This document shows positions 53,670-62,559 of a stretch of DNA of 64,000 bases, in pieces. Every line of letters begins with the position of its first letter. The first letter of the stretch is position 1. Made by a program: the position numbers and the translations under genes. The notes beneath the pieces are model-generated. The model searched no databases and was not told the DNA's origin. It saw only the letters and a program-made list of their open reading frames with translations. The stretch is from JAJCYK01 sp965212195 (lineage in GTDB: Bacteria; Bacteroidota; Bacteroidia; Cytophagales; Cyclobacteriaceae), in the NCBI GenBank assembly GCA_965212195.1, contig CBDBUW010000012.1:248001-312000 (forward strand), given 5' to 3'.

Positions 53670-55544
53670 ATGAAGTATCTTGTCAGAACCTTGGTGATTT
53701 TAATGTTTTTCACTCACTTTGGTTGGTGCCAAAGTGACGGGTTTATAACATTACCCTTACAAGATCTGTCCTCTTTTCAAGAGCAGTCCGGCAATTGGTT
53801 TATTGTGGGAGATGTACTTATGGATCCTGAGGTAAGTGTTCATCATCCCCCTGATCTTGCGGAATCTAAAAAGAAAAAGAAGAAACGTAAACGAGAGCAG
53901 TCTACGCCAATAGCCGTCAATTATACCGCGGGTTCCGGCATACTGCTCAATATGAACAATGAGGAGATGAAAGACGCTCTTCTGACCAAATGGGAGCATG
54001 CAGATATTGACATTTCATTTGAGGTAATGCTTCCTAAGGGCTCAAATTCAGGGATTTATCTTCAAGGACGATATGAGGTGCAGTTGTACGATAGTTGGGG
54101 TGTAATGAGACCTAAATTCTCTGATATTGGAGGTATCTATCGCAACTGGGAGTCCGAGACCGGTAAGATCTATATGGGCAAAGCGCCCTTGAGCAATCCG
54201 AGCAAAGCCCCGGGTTTATGGCAAAAACTAGATATCTCATTTAGGGCCCCTAAGTTCGACCAAGCCGGTAACAAAATTGCCAATGCCAAATTGGTCTTTG
54301 TAGACCTAAACGGAGTGCGAATACACGAGAATGTCGAGATCCCACTGCCCACAGGTGGACCCGTGGAGAACAACGAGAAACCCACAGGTCCGTTGATGAT
54401 ACAAGGGGACCACGGTCCGGTAGCTATTCGGAATTTTAAATACCGCAGCCTTAAGGGATTGGAGGTGAAAATAGATGAGCTTCAGTATGAGGTATTTCAT
54501 GGATCTTTCAAGAATCTTGAAGACCTCACTGGCCAGGAAGCGGTGTTGCAGGGTAAGGCCGATGGCCTTACTTGCACTATAGCTGGTGTTCCCGACAAAT
54601 TTGCCCTGGTCTATTCCGGTACTTTAGTAATTCCGGAGAAAGACGAATATCAATTCGACCTGGCCTATACCGGTGGCGCCTTTATGACAGTCAACGGCCA
54701 GGAGGTGATCAATTACCAGCGACCGGATGGCTGGTGGCGGCGTGATAAAGGTTCCCTGCATTTGGATTCGGGAACACATTCCTGGGAACTGACTTATTTT
54801 AAAGAAGCAGAGTGGATGCCGCCCCGGTTAGCCTTCAGCGTCAGTACCTCCCAGACCTATCCCACAAATTTGCACGACTTCGATTCATACCCACCTTCGG
54901 AAGACCCTGTGGCCGACATTTTAGTCCATGCTGGCAATGAAGTAAAGCTCCTGAGAGCATTTTTGGATTATCAGGGAGACAAAAGTCAGCGGTTAACTCA
55001 TACTATCGGGGTCAGCGAGCCCCGTGGTGTGAACTACGTTTATGACTTGGATCGAGGAAATCTGGTATGTGTTTGGCGAGGAGATTTTGTCGATGCTACC
55101 CCCATGTGGCATAATCGGGGCGATGGTTCATTTCGACCATTGGGAGGCACTCAATATATTATGAATGCTCAGCCTTTATTTTTGGCTGCGGAGTCATCAG
55201 GCCCCGAACTAAAGTCCACCGGGTATCAATTGGAAGAGAATGGCCGGCCAATATTTACCTACAGTTATGGCAACCATAAAATTAAAGACCGCCTCTACCC
55301 GGATGAGACCAATACCTTTGTCACCCGGGAAATTTCGTTGGAAAACCCCACTGCAGGTCTGTTCTTTAAGATTGCCCAAGGTTCGAATATTATTTCCTTG
55401 GGTGACGGCCGGTATGTGGTCGATGATAAAAGTTATTACATCAAGATACATTTAGGAGAGGCGGAAATTCGCGATGGCCAGACCATGAAGGAATTGGTAG
55501 CACCTCTCCATGATCAATCACTGGTTTATTCAATAATATGGTAG
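53670..55544 (+). CDS. DUF1080 (3-keto-glycoside hydrolase-like) plus PA14 protein, secreted
   Basis: 624 residues. Signal peptide to about residue 20, then a DUF1080 concanavalin-like domain (~22-265): DIDISFEVMLPKGSNSGIYL, QLYDSWGVMRPKFSDIGGIY, GLWQKLDISFRAPKFD and PLMIQGDHGPVAIRNFKYR. A second module (~275-400) reads as PA14 (YSGTLVIPEKDEYQFDLAYT). The C-terminal ~220 residues (DYQGDKSQRLTHTIGVSEPR) are uncharacterised. A run of Lys/Arg occurs at residues 67-75, odd for an exported protein. DUF1080 domains include 3-keto-disaccharide hydrolases. Downstream gene overlaps by 7 bp. Confidence 0.85.
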   Translation: MKYLVRTLVILMFFTHFGWCQSDGFITLPLQDLSSFQEQSGNWFIVGDVLMDPEVSVHHPPDLAESKKKKKKRKREQSTPIAVNYTAGSGILLNMNNEEMKDALLTKWEHADIDISFEVMLPKGSNSGIYLQGRYEVQLYDSWGVMRPKFSDIGGIYRNWESETGKIYMGKAPLSNPSKAPGLWQKLDISFRAPKFDQAGNKIANAKLVFVDLNGVRIHENVEIPLPTGGPVENNEKPTGPLMIQGDHGPVAIRNFKYRSLKGLEVKIDELQYEVFHGSFKNLEDLTGQEAVLQGKADGLTCTIAGVPDKFALVYSGTLVIPEKDEYQFDLAYTGGAFMTVNGQEVINYQRPDGWWRRDKGSLHLDSGTHSWELTYFKEAEWMPPRLAFSVSTSQTYPTNLHDFDSYPPSEDPVADILVHAGNEVKLLRAFLDYQGDKSQRLTHTIGVSEPRGVNYVYDLDRGNLVCVWRGDFVDATPMWHNRGDGSFRPLGGTQYIMNAQPLFLAAESSGPELKSTGYQLEENGRPIFTYSYGNHKIKDRLYPDETNTFVTREISLENPTAGLFFKIAQGSNIISLGDGRYVVDDKSYYIKIHLGEAEIRDGQTMKELVAPLHDQSLVYSIIW

Positions 55545-57478
55545 TAAAGCTAACCTTAAAATTATCAAGTGCCTGTTTCGGCCTATTAATAATGCTTGGT
55601 GGAACCATCCAGTTATGGGCGCAAAACCCACCCTCAGAAGACCAATACTATTCTATCGCTACCGTTGCCGTTCCAGAAGGTATTCATTTGGAGGTAGGTG
55701 GGATTACCACTTTAGAAGATGGCAGAGTGGCATTGTGTACCAGGCGAGGCGACGTTTGGATCATTGAAAATGCTGCCGCTCCAGAGGGAACCAAGCCCCG
55801 ATTCGTAAAATTTGCCAGTGGTTTGCATGAGCCTTTGGGATTAGCTTGGAAGCAGGGAGCTCTCTACACCGCTCAAAGAGGGGAGTTAACCAAACTTATG
55901 GATACCAATGGGGATGATCGTGCCGACGTTTATGAAACTGTTTATGCATGGCCACTTTCAGGTCATTATCATGAGTACAGTTTCGGTCCTAAGCTGGATG
56001 CCCAGGGCAATTTCTTTGTAACCGGTAATGTAGCCTTTGGAAACCAGGAATGGTGGCGAGGTGAAAGTAGGGTGCCCTGGCGTGGCTGGACCATGAAGAT
56101 CCATGCTGATGGTACCATGGAACCCTGGGCTACCGGAATGCGCTCCCCATGCGGGCTGGGTATATTTGAAGAAGAACTTTTTTATACCGACAACCAGGGT
56201 GATTGGATGGGTTCCGGTGGTATTTGGCATCTAAAAAAAGGGAGCTTTACAGGACATCCAGCGGGGTTGAGATGGACTGGTGAACCCAATTCACCCCTGG
56301 AGATCACCACGGAGCAGCTCTATGCCCATGTTGACCCACGCCAAGAAAAGCAAGCAGGTCAATATGTGAAACCGGAAAACATCCGGGACGAGGAAGCCCC
56401 GGTGTTTCTTTACCAGTTAAAAGATCAGTTCCCAAACTTGCAGTTGCCGGCAGTTTGGTTGCCTCACGGTGTCCTTGGTATTTCCAATTCAGAAATACTG
56501 GAGGATCAGACTGGAGGTAAATTCGGCCCATTTGCAGGCCAGTTATTGGTAGGGGATCAAGGTCAGAGCAAAATTATGAGGGTGGTTTTGGAAAAGATTA
56601 AGGGGGACTATCAAGGCGTGGCTATCGATTTTCGATCTGGATTTCAATCGGGGGTGTTGCGCATGAGCTGGGGGCACGATGGTTCCTTGTTTGTTGGAGA
56701 AACCAATAGAGGATGGGGCTCGGCCGGCCCAAAGACCTCCGGATTACAACGGTTGATCTGGAATGGTAAAGTTCCCATGGAAATGATGACAGTCCAGGCA
56801 CGTGTAGATGGTTTTGAGATTGAATTCACACATCCAGTGGATGTCAACACCGCCGAGGACCTGAATAGTTATGGGGGAATGAGCTACATATACAAGTACC
56901 ATCCGGTATACGGCAGCCCACCTGTAGACCAGCAGGAGCTTAAGATCAGGGGAGTAAAAGTCTCGGACGACCGTCTCAAAGTGCGGGTAGTGATCGACAA
57001 CTTGCGTAAATATTATGTGCACGAATTAAGACTACCGGGAATTAAGTCTGCCCAAGGGTTGCCGCTTTTGCACAATAGGGCTTATTATACCCTGAATAAT
57101 ATTCCGGATGGAGAAGAGCTATCATTGTCATCTCTTAGTACCAAAAGATCATCTGTCAACTCCAGGGGAATCCCTAAACAAAAGAGTATTCCGAATAAAT
57201 CGCCCAGGTCCAAGGTGCCGGTGGTTACCTATGGGGAAATTGAGCCTCTTTTGGTGAGCAATACCTGTATAGCCTGTCACCAGGTAGACAAGCCCCTGGT
57301 GGGCCCTTCTTACCAGGATATTGCTAAGAGAAAATACACTAACGAACGTATGGTGGAGCTGATCTACAATCCTCAACCTAAGAACTGGCCGGAATATGCC
57401 ACCCCTATGGCACCTATGCCGCAGGTTCCCAGAAATGAAGCTTTAAAAATTGCCAACTGGATCAATACCTTGGATTAA
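55538..57478 (+). CDS. PVC-type soluble dehydrogenase-like propeller with C-terminal cytochrome c
   Basis: 646 residues. Signal peptide ends near LWAQN (residue ~30). Residues ~35-440 form a six-bladed propeller like PQQ-dependent sugar dehydrogenases (VGGITTLEDGRVALCTRRGD, GLHEPLGLAWKQGALYTAQR, LMDTNGDDRADVYETVY, GATGMRSPCG-type block). The C terminus carries heme motif CIACH at residues 577-581 with PMAPMP as the axial Met region. It probably oxidises a sugar derivative and passes electrons to the respiratory chain. Coupled to the DUF1080 gene (7-bp overlap) and followed by apbE. Confidence 0.82.
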   Translation: MVVKLTLKLSSACFGLLIMLGGTIQLWAQNPPSEDQYYSIATVAVPEGIHLEVGGITTLEDGRVALCTRRGDVWIIENAAAPEGTKPRFVKFASGLHEPLGLAWKQGALYTAQRGELTKLMDTNGDDRADVYETVYAWPLSGHYHEYSFGPKLDAQGNFFVTGNVAFGNQEWWRGESRVPWRGWTMKIHADGTMEPWATGMRSPCGLGIFEEELFYTDNQGDWMGSGGIWHLKKGSFTGHPAGLRWTGEPNSPLEITTEQLYAHVDPRQEKQAGQYVKPENIRDEEAPVFLYQLKDQFPNLQLPAVWLPHGVLGISNSEILEDQTGGKFGPFAGQLLVGDQGQSKIMRVVLEKIKGDYQGVAIDFRSGFQSGVLRMSWGHDGSLFVGETNRGWGSAGPKTSGLQRLIWNGKVPMEMMTVQARVDGFEIEFTHPVDVNTAEDLNSYGGMSYIYKYHPVYGSPPVDQQELKIRGVKVSDDRLKVRVVIDNLRKYYVHELRLPGIKSAQGLPLLHNRAYYTLNNIPDGEELSLSSLSTKRSSVNSRGIPKQKSIPNKSPRSKVPVVTYGEIEPLLVSNTCIACHQVDKPLVGPSYQDIAKRKYTNERMVELIYNPQPKNWPEYATPMAPMPQVPRNEALKIANWINTLD

Positions 57479-57496
57479 CTTAAGTCCGTTAGTTGT

Positions 57497-58510
57497 GTGA
57501 TGGGAAGGAAAATACCTGGATTTCTATTTGCCTTAGGCTCGCTGATGCTGGTGACTGGTGTTTCTAGTCTTGCTCAAGGCATTAGTCAGACCAAGGTGAT
57601 TAAATTAATGGGTTCCCGCTTCGAGGTTACTGCAGTTGCAGATAATGAAGCGGCTTGCTGGGATGCTATAAATGCAGGCATTGCAGAAATACAGCGCATC
57701 GAAAAGTTAATTTCTTCTTGGGACCCCAACTCACAGACCAGTATGATAAACCGGTCGGCCGGAATAAAACCTATAGCTGTCGATCAGGAGCTTTATGATT
57801 TGATAACCAGGGCCAAAAAGGTTTCAAAATTAACTGATGGGGCTTTTGATATCAGTTACGCTTCCATGGATAGGCTATGGAAGTTTGACGGTACTCTGGC
57901 TCAAGTACCGGCTGACAGCGCTATATCCAGTGCTGTGGCCTTGATAGGCTACCATCGCATTTTACTGGAGCGGGAATCTACTTCGGTCTTTTTACAGGAT
58001 GAAGGTATGAAAATTGGTTTTGGAGCTATTGGAAAAGGGTACGCTGCGAATCGTGCCCGAATGGTTATGAAGGAAATGGGCATTACCAGCGGCCTGGTGA
58101 ATGCCGGCGGTGATCTTATCGCATGGGGGCAGCAACCCGACGGATCACCCTGGCGCATTGGTATTACAGATCCTAACAGTAGGGAGGAAGTGTATTCCTG
58201 GTTAAGCATTAACGATCAGGCGGTGGTGACCTCAGGAGATTATGAGCGATTTGTTATGATCGAGGGCCAGCGCTATTCTCATATCATCGATCCACGCCAC
58301 GGATATCCTGTTAAAGGGATTAAAAGTGTTACTGTTATAAGTCCGGATGCCGAACTTTCCGATGCTTTGGCCACCTCAGTGTTTGTGTTGGGAGAAGACC
58401 TGGGGTTGGCGCTCATTAATAAGCTTATGGGTATCGAGTGTTTGATAGTCACGGACGACAACCGGCTAATAACCTCAGACAAACTGCACTTGAACTACTA
58501 TAAACCCTAA
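57497..58510 (+). CDS. apbE: FAD:protein FMN transferase
   Basis: 337 residues with a signal peptide (ending near SSLAQG). ApbE marks: LMGSRFEVTAVADN, SSWDPNSQTSMINRSAG, LTDGAFDISYASMDRLW, IGFGAIGKGYAANRARMVM, and GGDLIAWGQQPDGSPWRIGI, with Mg2+ ligands in DALATSVFVLGEDLG. It attaches FMN covalently to Thr/Ser of target proteins in the periplasm, such as the Rnf or Nqr subunits. No target gene is in the window. It starts 18 bp after the cytochrome protein. Confidence 0.95.
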   Translation: MMGRKIPGFLFALGSLMLVTGVSSLAQGISQTKVIKLMGSRFEVTAVADNEAACWDAINAGIAEIQRIEKLISSWDPNSQTSMINRSAGIKPIAVDQELYDLITRAKKVSKLTDGAFDISYASMDRLWKFDGTLAQVPADSAISSAVALIGYHRILLERESTSVFLQDEGMKIGFGAIGKGYAANRARMVMKEMGITSGLVNAGGDLIAWGQQPDGSPWRIGITDPNSREEVYSWLSINDQAVVTSGDYERFVMIEGQRYSHIIDPRHGYPVKGIKSVTVISPDAELSDALATSVFVLGEDLGLALINKLMGIECLIVTDDNRLITSDKLHLNYYKP

Positions 58511-58511
58511 T

Positions 58512-59132
58512 TTATAATTTGTAGGCAATACCAATATTCACTTTCCAGCTGAATCCGAAATTTTTGTAGCCCCGGTAATCGAAATTAGTTTCATGAGCTC
58601 TGGCATCATTGCCATTAAGAGATGAGATATAGGCGCCCAGGCCCACTCCCTGATTAATGGTGAGATTTTGACCCATTCTAAAGGTAACGCCGTATCCCAA
58701 ATAATTATCTACCAACATCTCAATAACACGGTAGTCGGTTTCCTGATATTGGGCCAACTCTTCGTTGAATGAGTTTCCTTTCCAACCGTCTTGGACTCTT
58801 TGGACTCTAAGGTCATTGGAAAGATAGAAGTTCCATTTATTGCTGGTAGAACCGGGCCACAAACGGTATCCAACTTTCAGCCCCGATAGCTTGGGCATTT
58901 GGGAGGACTGAAATCCCATATTGGAAGCCACTATAATGGTGGGGCCCACTACCAACTGGTTTTTCTGGGTCCCCCAGGACAAAAAAGGTTCTAGTTGAAC
59001 GCGTACGGTGTGACTGTAAATCGAGGCTTCGGTGGTGATTCCGGTGGCTATTAAACCAGCAGATTTTTCCTGCCCCTGGCAGAAGAATGGAATAGCGAAA
59101 ATAAGGATAAAAATTGCGGATAGATTTCTCAT
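58512..59132 (-). CDS. outer-membrane beta-barrel-like protein, unknown
   Basis: 206 residues with signal peptide (MRNLSAIFILIFAIPFFCQG). Alternating amphipathic strands (VRVQLEPFLSWGTQKNQLVV, LSGLKVGYRLWPG, KWNFYLSNDLRVQRV, NYLGYGVTFRMGQNLTINQG, FSWKVNIGIAYKL with an aromatic/Leu end) suggest a small barrel. The C-terminal strand is typical of barrels. Same strand as and 9 bp downstream of the phosphatase-like gene. Family not recognised. Confidence 0.55.
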   Translation of the reverse strand: MRNLSAIFILIFAIPFFCQGQEKSAGLIATGITTEASIYSHTVRVQLEPFLSWGTQKNQLVVGPTIIVASNMGFQSSQMPKLSGLKVGYRLWPGSTSNKWNFYLSNDLRVQRVQDGWKGNSFNEELAQYQETDYRVIEMLVDNYLGYGVTFRMGQNLTINQGVGLGAYISSLNGNDARAHETNFDYRGYKNFGFSWKVNIGIAYKL

Positions 59133-59141
59133 GGTTTTAGG

Positions 59142-60179
59142 TTATTTGAAAAGTTCCCACATTACTTGTCCGGAGCCGGTGGGTAAATCCATATTCATTA
59201 GATAGGCGGCGGTGGTCGCTACATCAACGGATTCGCGTTGGTCAACAATAGCGCGGTTGGCATGAAAATCCGGGCCCACCGCAAACAGACTAATATGCAT
59301 ACAACCTTCACAAAAATCACCATGTGACACAAAACCGTCACTTACGCCGTCCTTGTGACGACCGTGATCGTTGGTGACCAACATGGTAGTGGTGCCTTTG
59401 TAAAAAGGGTCTTGTTGGAGGTACTCCCATATTTCGTAGGTAAGTCTGTCCGTCTCCTCTATCCCATTCAGATACTTTTCCCAGTCATTGGCATGACCGT
59501 AGTGATCGGGGCCTCTAAAATGGATCAAGACGAAATTTGGTTGATCTTTTTGAAAGACTTCCAGGGCTTTATCAAAGGTCAGTTGATCGTCCCGATTTTG
59601 TGTTTCTGTAATTGGATTGAATCTACCTCGCCATTGCGGATTGACACAATCAGCCAGCACCTGAAGCTTTTCTTTACTGGTTATTATTTGGGCTTTCTTC
59701 GGATTGGTGGCATTCTTCTCCAGCCATAGTTGAAATACCGAAGGATTGTTGGGGACTTCCGATCCATCGTTGGACATCCACTGGTAGTTGCCTGTAGTCA
59801 CTGCGGAATGTCCCGAGGTGGTGTAGGTAGCCCCCTTGTTGTAAAAATTTGTATAATGTATTCCTTGTGGAGCCAGGTCGTTAGCAAAATGTGGTATGTA
59901 GCGCCTTTGAGGATGACCCCAGGTGTCTTCGTAACGAGGACCATCTATTACCACGATTACTACGTTTTTGGTTTGCAGTTGAATGGATGATAATGTCTCA
60001 TTAGACTCTGGGATATTAGTAATAGAGGATTCACACCCGGATAAAAAAATCCAAAATGTCACTAAAGCTAAAAATGAAAACACCGATTTAATGGGAAAAA
60101 ATATTGTGAAATCCTTTATTACCAGAGGCTTTGGGAAGTGACTTTCGGTTGATTTCATTGTGCTTCGTTTAGTGTTCAA
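59142..60179 (-). CDS. alkaline phosphatase-superfamily lipoprotein
   Basis: 345 residues. A polar N terminus precedes a hydrophobic helix ending in the lipobox FLSGC (Cys49), so it is anchored outside the cytoplasm; an alternative start at the Met eight residues in is possible. Metal and nucleophile residues are Asp79 (VVIDGPRYED), Thr121 or Ser122 (TYTTSGHSAVTTG), LIHFRGPDHYGHA, TNDHGRHKDG and FVSHGDF. It resembles nucleotide pyrophosphatase/phosphodiesterase-type and phosphoglycerate-mutase-like enzymes more than sulfatases, since no CxPxR is present. Substrate unknown. Confidence 0.85.
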   Translation of the reverse strand: MNTKRSTMKSTESHFPKPLVIKDFTIFFPIKSVFSFLALVTFWIFLSGCESSITNIPESNETLSSIQLQTKNVVIVVIDGPRYEDTWGHPQRRYIPHFANDLAPQGIHYTNFYNKGATYTTSGHSAVTTGNYQWMSNDGSEVPNNPSVFQLWLEKNATNPKKAQIITSKEKLQVLADCVNPQWRGRFNPITETQNRDDQLTFDKALEVFQKDQPNFVLIHFRGPDHYGHANDWEKYLNGIEETDRLTYEIWEYLQQDPFYKGTTTMLVTNDHGRHKDGVSDGFVSHGDFCEGCMHISLFAVGPDFHANRAIVDQRESVDVATTAAYLMNMDLPTGSGQVMWELFK

Positions 60180-60544
60180 TTTTTAGTACAGTTTTAGTCC
60201 AAAAACCTAACCCTGTGTTAAAATTTGGCAAAGAAATATGAGCTCAGTTATTCTGAAAATGTTAAATTGATATAGAGTTTTATGCTGGAAGTAAGTGCGG
60301 TGTTATATTAAATCAATAATATAATTCTATCTATTTAATAGATTGATAATGAATTAATTATTAAATTAGGTTGAGAATCTATAACCTGCTAATTGACACA
60401 ACGCCCAATGGTCGCAGTCGGTTGGTTTCCAGCCCCAGAAATAAAATATATTTTTTTAAACCAACCCTTTAGGCATTGCCGGCGTTGTGGCTATCGAAGA
60501 AGTGAGTATTTCTATTAAATAGCTACTAAACTTAAGGGAAACCC
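60180..60544. other. 365-bp divergent intergenic region
   Basis: The left ~220 bp are AT-rich with small palindromes (ATCTAT-TTA-ATAGAT at 60329-60343). The right part holds the 93-nt stem-loop given separately. No frame of note, and no clean TAnnTTTG box on either strand. Confidence 0.45.
60397..60489. repeat. 93-nt nested inverted repeat, attC-like or structured RNA
   Basis: Outer arms CACAACGCC (60397-60405) and GGCGTTGTG (60481-60489) are perfect. The stem continues with CAATG (60406-60410) against CATTG (60474-60478) past a 2-nt bulge. An inner perfect 9-bp stem follows, GGTTGGTTT (60420-60428) with AAACCAACC (60458-60466), closed by a 29-nt AT-rich loop. The AAC/GTT ends, bulges and length recall integron attC sites, though the end boxes do not match RYYYAAC/GTTRRRY exactly. 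Confidence 0.45.
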
Positions 60545-61108
60545 GTGTCCGCCGATCCAAAATACTTAGACACACTCATTTCACGTTGTCGTGAAGGGCG
60601 TAGTGATAAGCAGGAGGAGTTGTATTTGCTCTTTTACAACTATGCTATGAGTATATGTCTGCGGTACTCTAAGGACCGGGAAGAGGCAGTTGAAATTGTG
60701 AATGATGGTTTTGTAAAAGTATTTACCAAGCTGAATAAGTACGCCGACCGCACTTCTTTTAAAGCATGGTTGCGGCGCATTATGATCAATGCATCCATAG
60801 ACTACTATCGGAGAAATGAAAAACACTATCATAATGTGGACATATCCTATGCCAAGCACGAGTTTGTTACGGAAGATGCCTTGGACAAAATCTCTGAAAA
60901 AGAGATAGTGGACCTGATCCAGGAATTGCCACCCTCTTACAGGTTGGTTTTCAACCTTTTTGTAATTGAAGGTTTTAATCACCGGGAAATCTCAGAAAGG
61001 CTGAATATTGGAATAGGGACTTCGAAATCGAACCTGGCCATAGCTCGCAGCAAATTAAAGAGGCGTGTTTTAGGTATTAATAAAGAAAGTTATTTAGATC
61101 ATGGATGA
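60545..61108 (+). CDS. ECF-type RNA polymerase sigma factor
   Basis: 187 residues from a GTG start. Region 2: YNYAMSICLRYSKDREEAVE, IVNDGFVKVFTKL and FKAWLRRIMINASIDYYRRN. Region 4: VDLIQELPPSYRLVFNLFVI, EGFNHREISERLNIGIGTSK. This is the RpoE-like ECF type common in Bacteroidota. Its stop overlaps the next gene by 8 bp, so it is translated together with its likely anti-sigma partner. Confidence 0.92.
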   Translation: MSADPKYLDTLISRCREGRSDKQEELYLLFYNYAMSICLRYSKDREEAVEIVNDGFVKVFTKLNKYADRTSFKAWLRRIMINASIDYYRRNEKHYHNVDISYAKHEFVTEDALDKISEKEIVDLIQELPPSYRLVFNLFVIEGFNHREISERLNIGIGTSKSNLAIARSKLKRRVLGINKESYLDHG

Positions 61109-62501
61109 TAATTCCTTTGATAAGATCATAAAGAGTAAGGCTGAAGGCTACCAGGATACTGGTTACGATCCTCAGGCACTTGCCGACATGCGTAAGCGGC
61201 TGGCAGCTATGCCGGCCACTGGCGGCGCTAGTAGAAATTGGGGCAAGACAGCCGCAGTAGCCGCTGCTTTGGTGCTGTTTACCCTAATTAATTTTGGTGT
61301 GGTATGGTATTTTAGCGAAGGACGCTATAAGCAATTGAATTCGGAGATGGCCGATCTAAAGGCTGAACGTAGCCAATTAATGGTATTGCAAGAAGAGTTA
61401 GTAAGGCTTCAAGCTACAAAGCAAACCACGTTGGTGGATACTATTTACGTATATAAGGACATAATAACCACGATTCCTGGGACTTCTCCTCCTTCCGGAA
61501 CTGTCGCAGGTATCCCTTCTGATTATTCCCGTTCAAGTCTATCCGGCAGGGCTTTGGACCATCAATATATGCTTATTGGAGAAAGTGAAGAGATTTCCGA
61601 AGAGTTGCAACAATTTCTAACCCGGAATAACCTTATGCTGATCGGGGATGCAGGAGAACAGATTCTTGTAGTTAAATCACACAGTGTAAATCCTGTAATT
61701 TTTCACGAAGGAGATTCGCGCATGGCCTATGCTCCGCCTGCGCTTCCCCATAACCTACCCAAAGTTTGGGACATGTCGGAGCTTACAGAAAATACCTCAA
61801 GAACCTCTAAGAAACTAGACTCCAAAACCCTGTGGGCCTTGGAAAAGCATCAGTATTCCGGAGTTGATTTTCAGTTTGGAGTAGAGACCATGGTCAACAC
61901 CACGGTACCACCATTAGGTGTAGGAGATGTCAACACCAGCCTGGGTATCATGGGTGAGATTATCTTCTCGCCGACCTTGAGACTGGAGACCGGTATCCAC
62001 CGGGGAACAAGATCCTATACCATCAAGGAGAAAGAACTGTTGGAATTGAATCCTTCGGAGTTGTCTAATTATCCAGGATTTGATCCAAGCGTGGGACAAA
62101 TAATCCGCCTTGAGTCCGATGCCGAAGTCTTGAAAATCCCCGTTAACCTCAAAGTAATGGGTATTCTGGACCATAACAAGCGGTGGTACATCAGCGGAGG
62201 AATATCCCCTCAATGGCTCACCGGACAGGAATTTGATTATCAATACGCTGTTGAAGGGATCGATAATCCCGATGACAACGGCGAGGAGTTTAGGGCATTC
62301 ATTGGGGCAAAACAAGATGTGACCCCAGGTTTTAGTATTGGTACTTTGAATTTGGGATTTGGCACCGAGGTGTACATTAATGAAAAGACTCGCTGGCAGA
62401 TTGGCGCGTATTATGAGAAAAGTCTGGGCGATATAGGGGCGGAAAAGGTGAAGTTAAACACTTACGGTCTTAAGACTTCTATTTGGTTGAATAAACCCTA
62501 G
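61101..62501 (+). CDS. anti-sigma-like inner-membrane protein fused to an outer-membrane-type beta-barrel domain
   Basis: 466 residues. Residues 1-48 are charged and cytoplasmic, a membrane helix follows (~51-70, AAVAAALVLFTLINFGVVWY), then a coiled coil (~75-107, QLNSEMADLKAERSQLMVLQ) and a polar linker. The C-terminal ~220 residues look like a beta-barrel: VDFQFGVETMVNTTVPPLGV, LRLETGIHRGTRSYTI, WYISGGISPQWLTG, TLNLGFGTEVYINEKTRWQI. The position after a sigma gene fits an anti-sigma role, while the barrel-like tail would sit in or near the outer membrane. No signal peptide apart from the helix. Confidence 0.75.
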   Translation: MDDNSFDKIIKSKAEGYQDTGYDPQALADMRKRLAAMPATGGASRNWGKTAAVAAALVLFTLINFGVVWYFSEGRYKQLNSEMADLKAERSQLMVLQEELVRLQATKQTTLVDTIYVYKDIITTIPGTSPPSGTVAGIPSDYSRSSLSGRALDHQYMLIGESEEISEELQQFLTRNNLMLIGDAGEQILVVKSHSVNPVIFHEGDSRMAYAPPALPHNLPKVWDMSELTENTSRTSKKLDSKTLWALEKHQYSGVDFQFGVETMVNTTVPPLGVGDVNTSLGIMGEIIFSPTLRLETGIHRGTRSYTIKEKELLELNPSELSNYPGFDPSVGQIIRLESDAEVLKIPVNLKVMGILDHNKRWYISGGISPQWLTGQEFDYQYAVEGIDNPDDNGEEFRAFIGAKQDVTPGFSIGTLNLGFGTEVYINEKTRWQIGAYYEKSLGDIGAEKVKLNTYGLKTSIWLNKP

Positions 62502-62535
62502 GCATCAATCCATAATTGCCAACAATTTTTATCTT

Positions 62536-62557
62536 AGCAGATAATTAAGTATCTGCT
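62536..62557. promoter_or_regulatory. perfect inverted repeat just before a start codon
   Basis: AGCAGATA (62536-62543), spacer ATTAAG, TATCTGCT (62550-62557), ending two bases before the ATG at 62560. It may be an operator or an mRNA hairpin that hides the start of translation. Confidence 0.4.
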
Positions 62558-62559
62558 GA

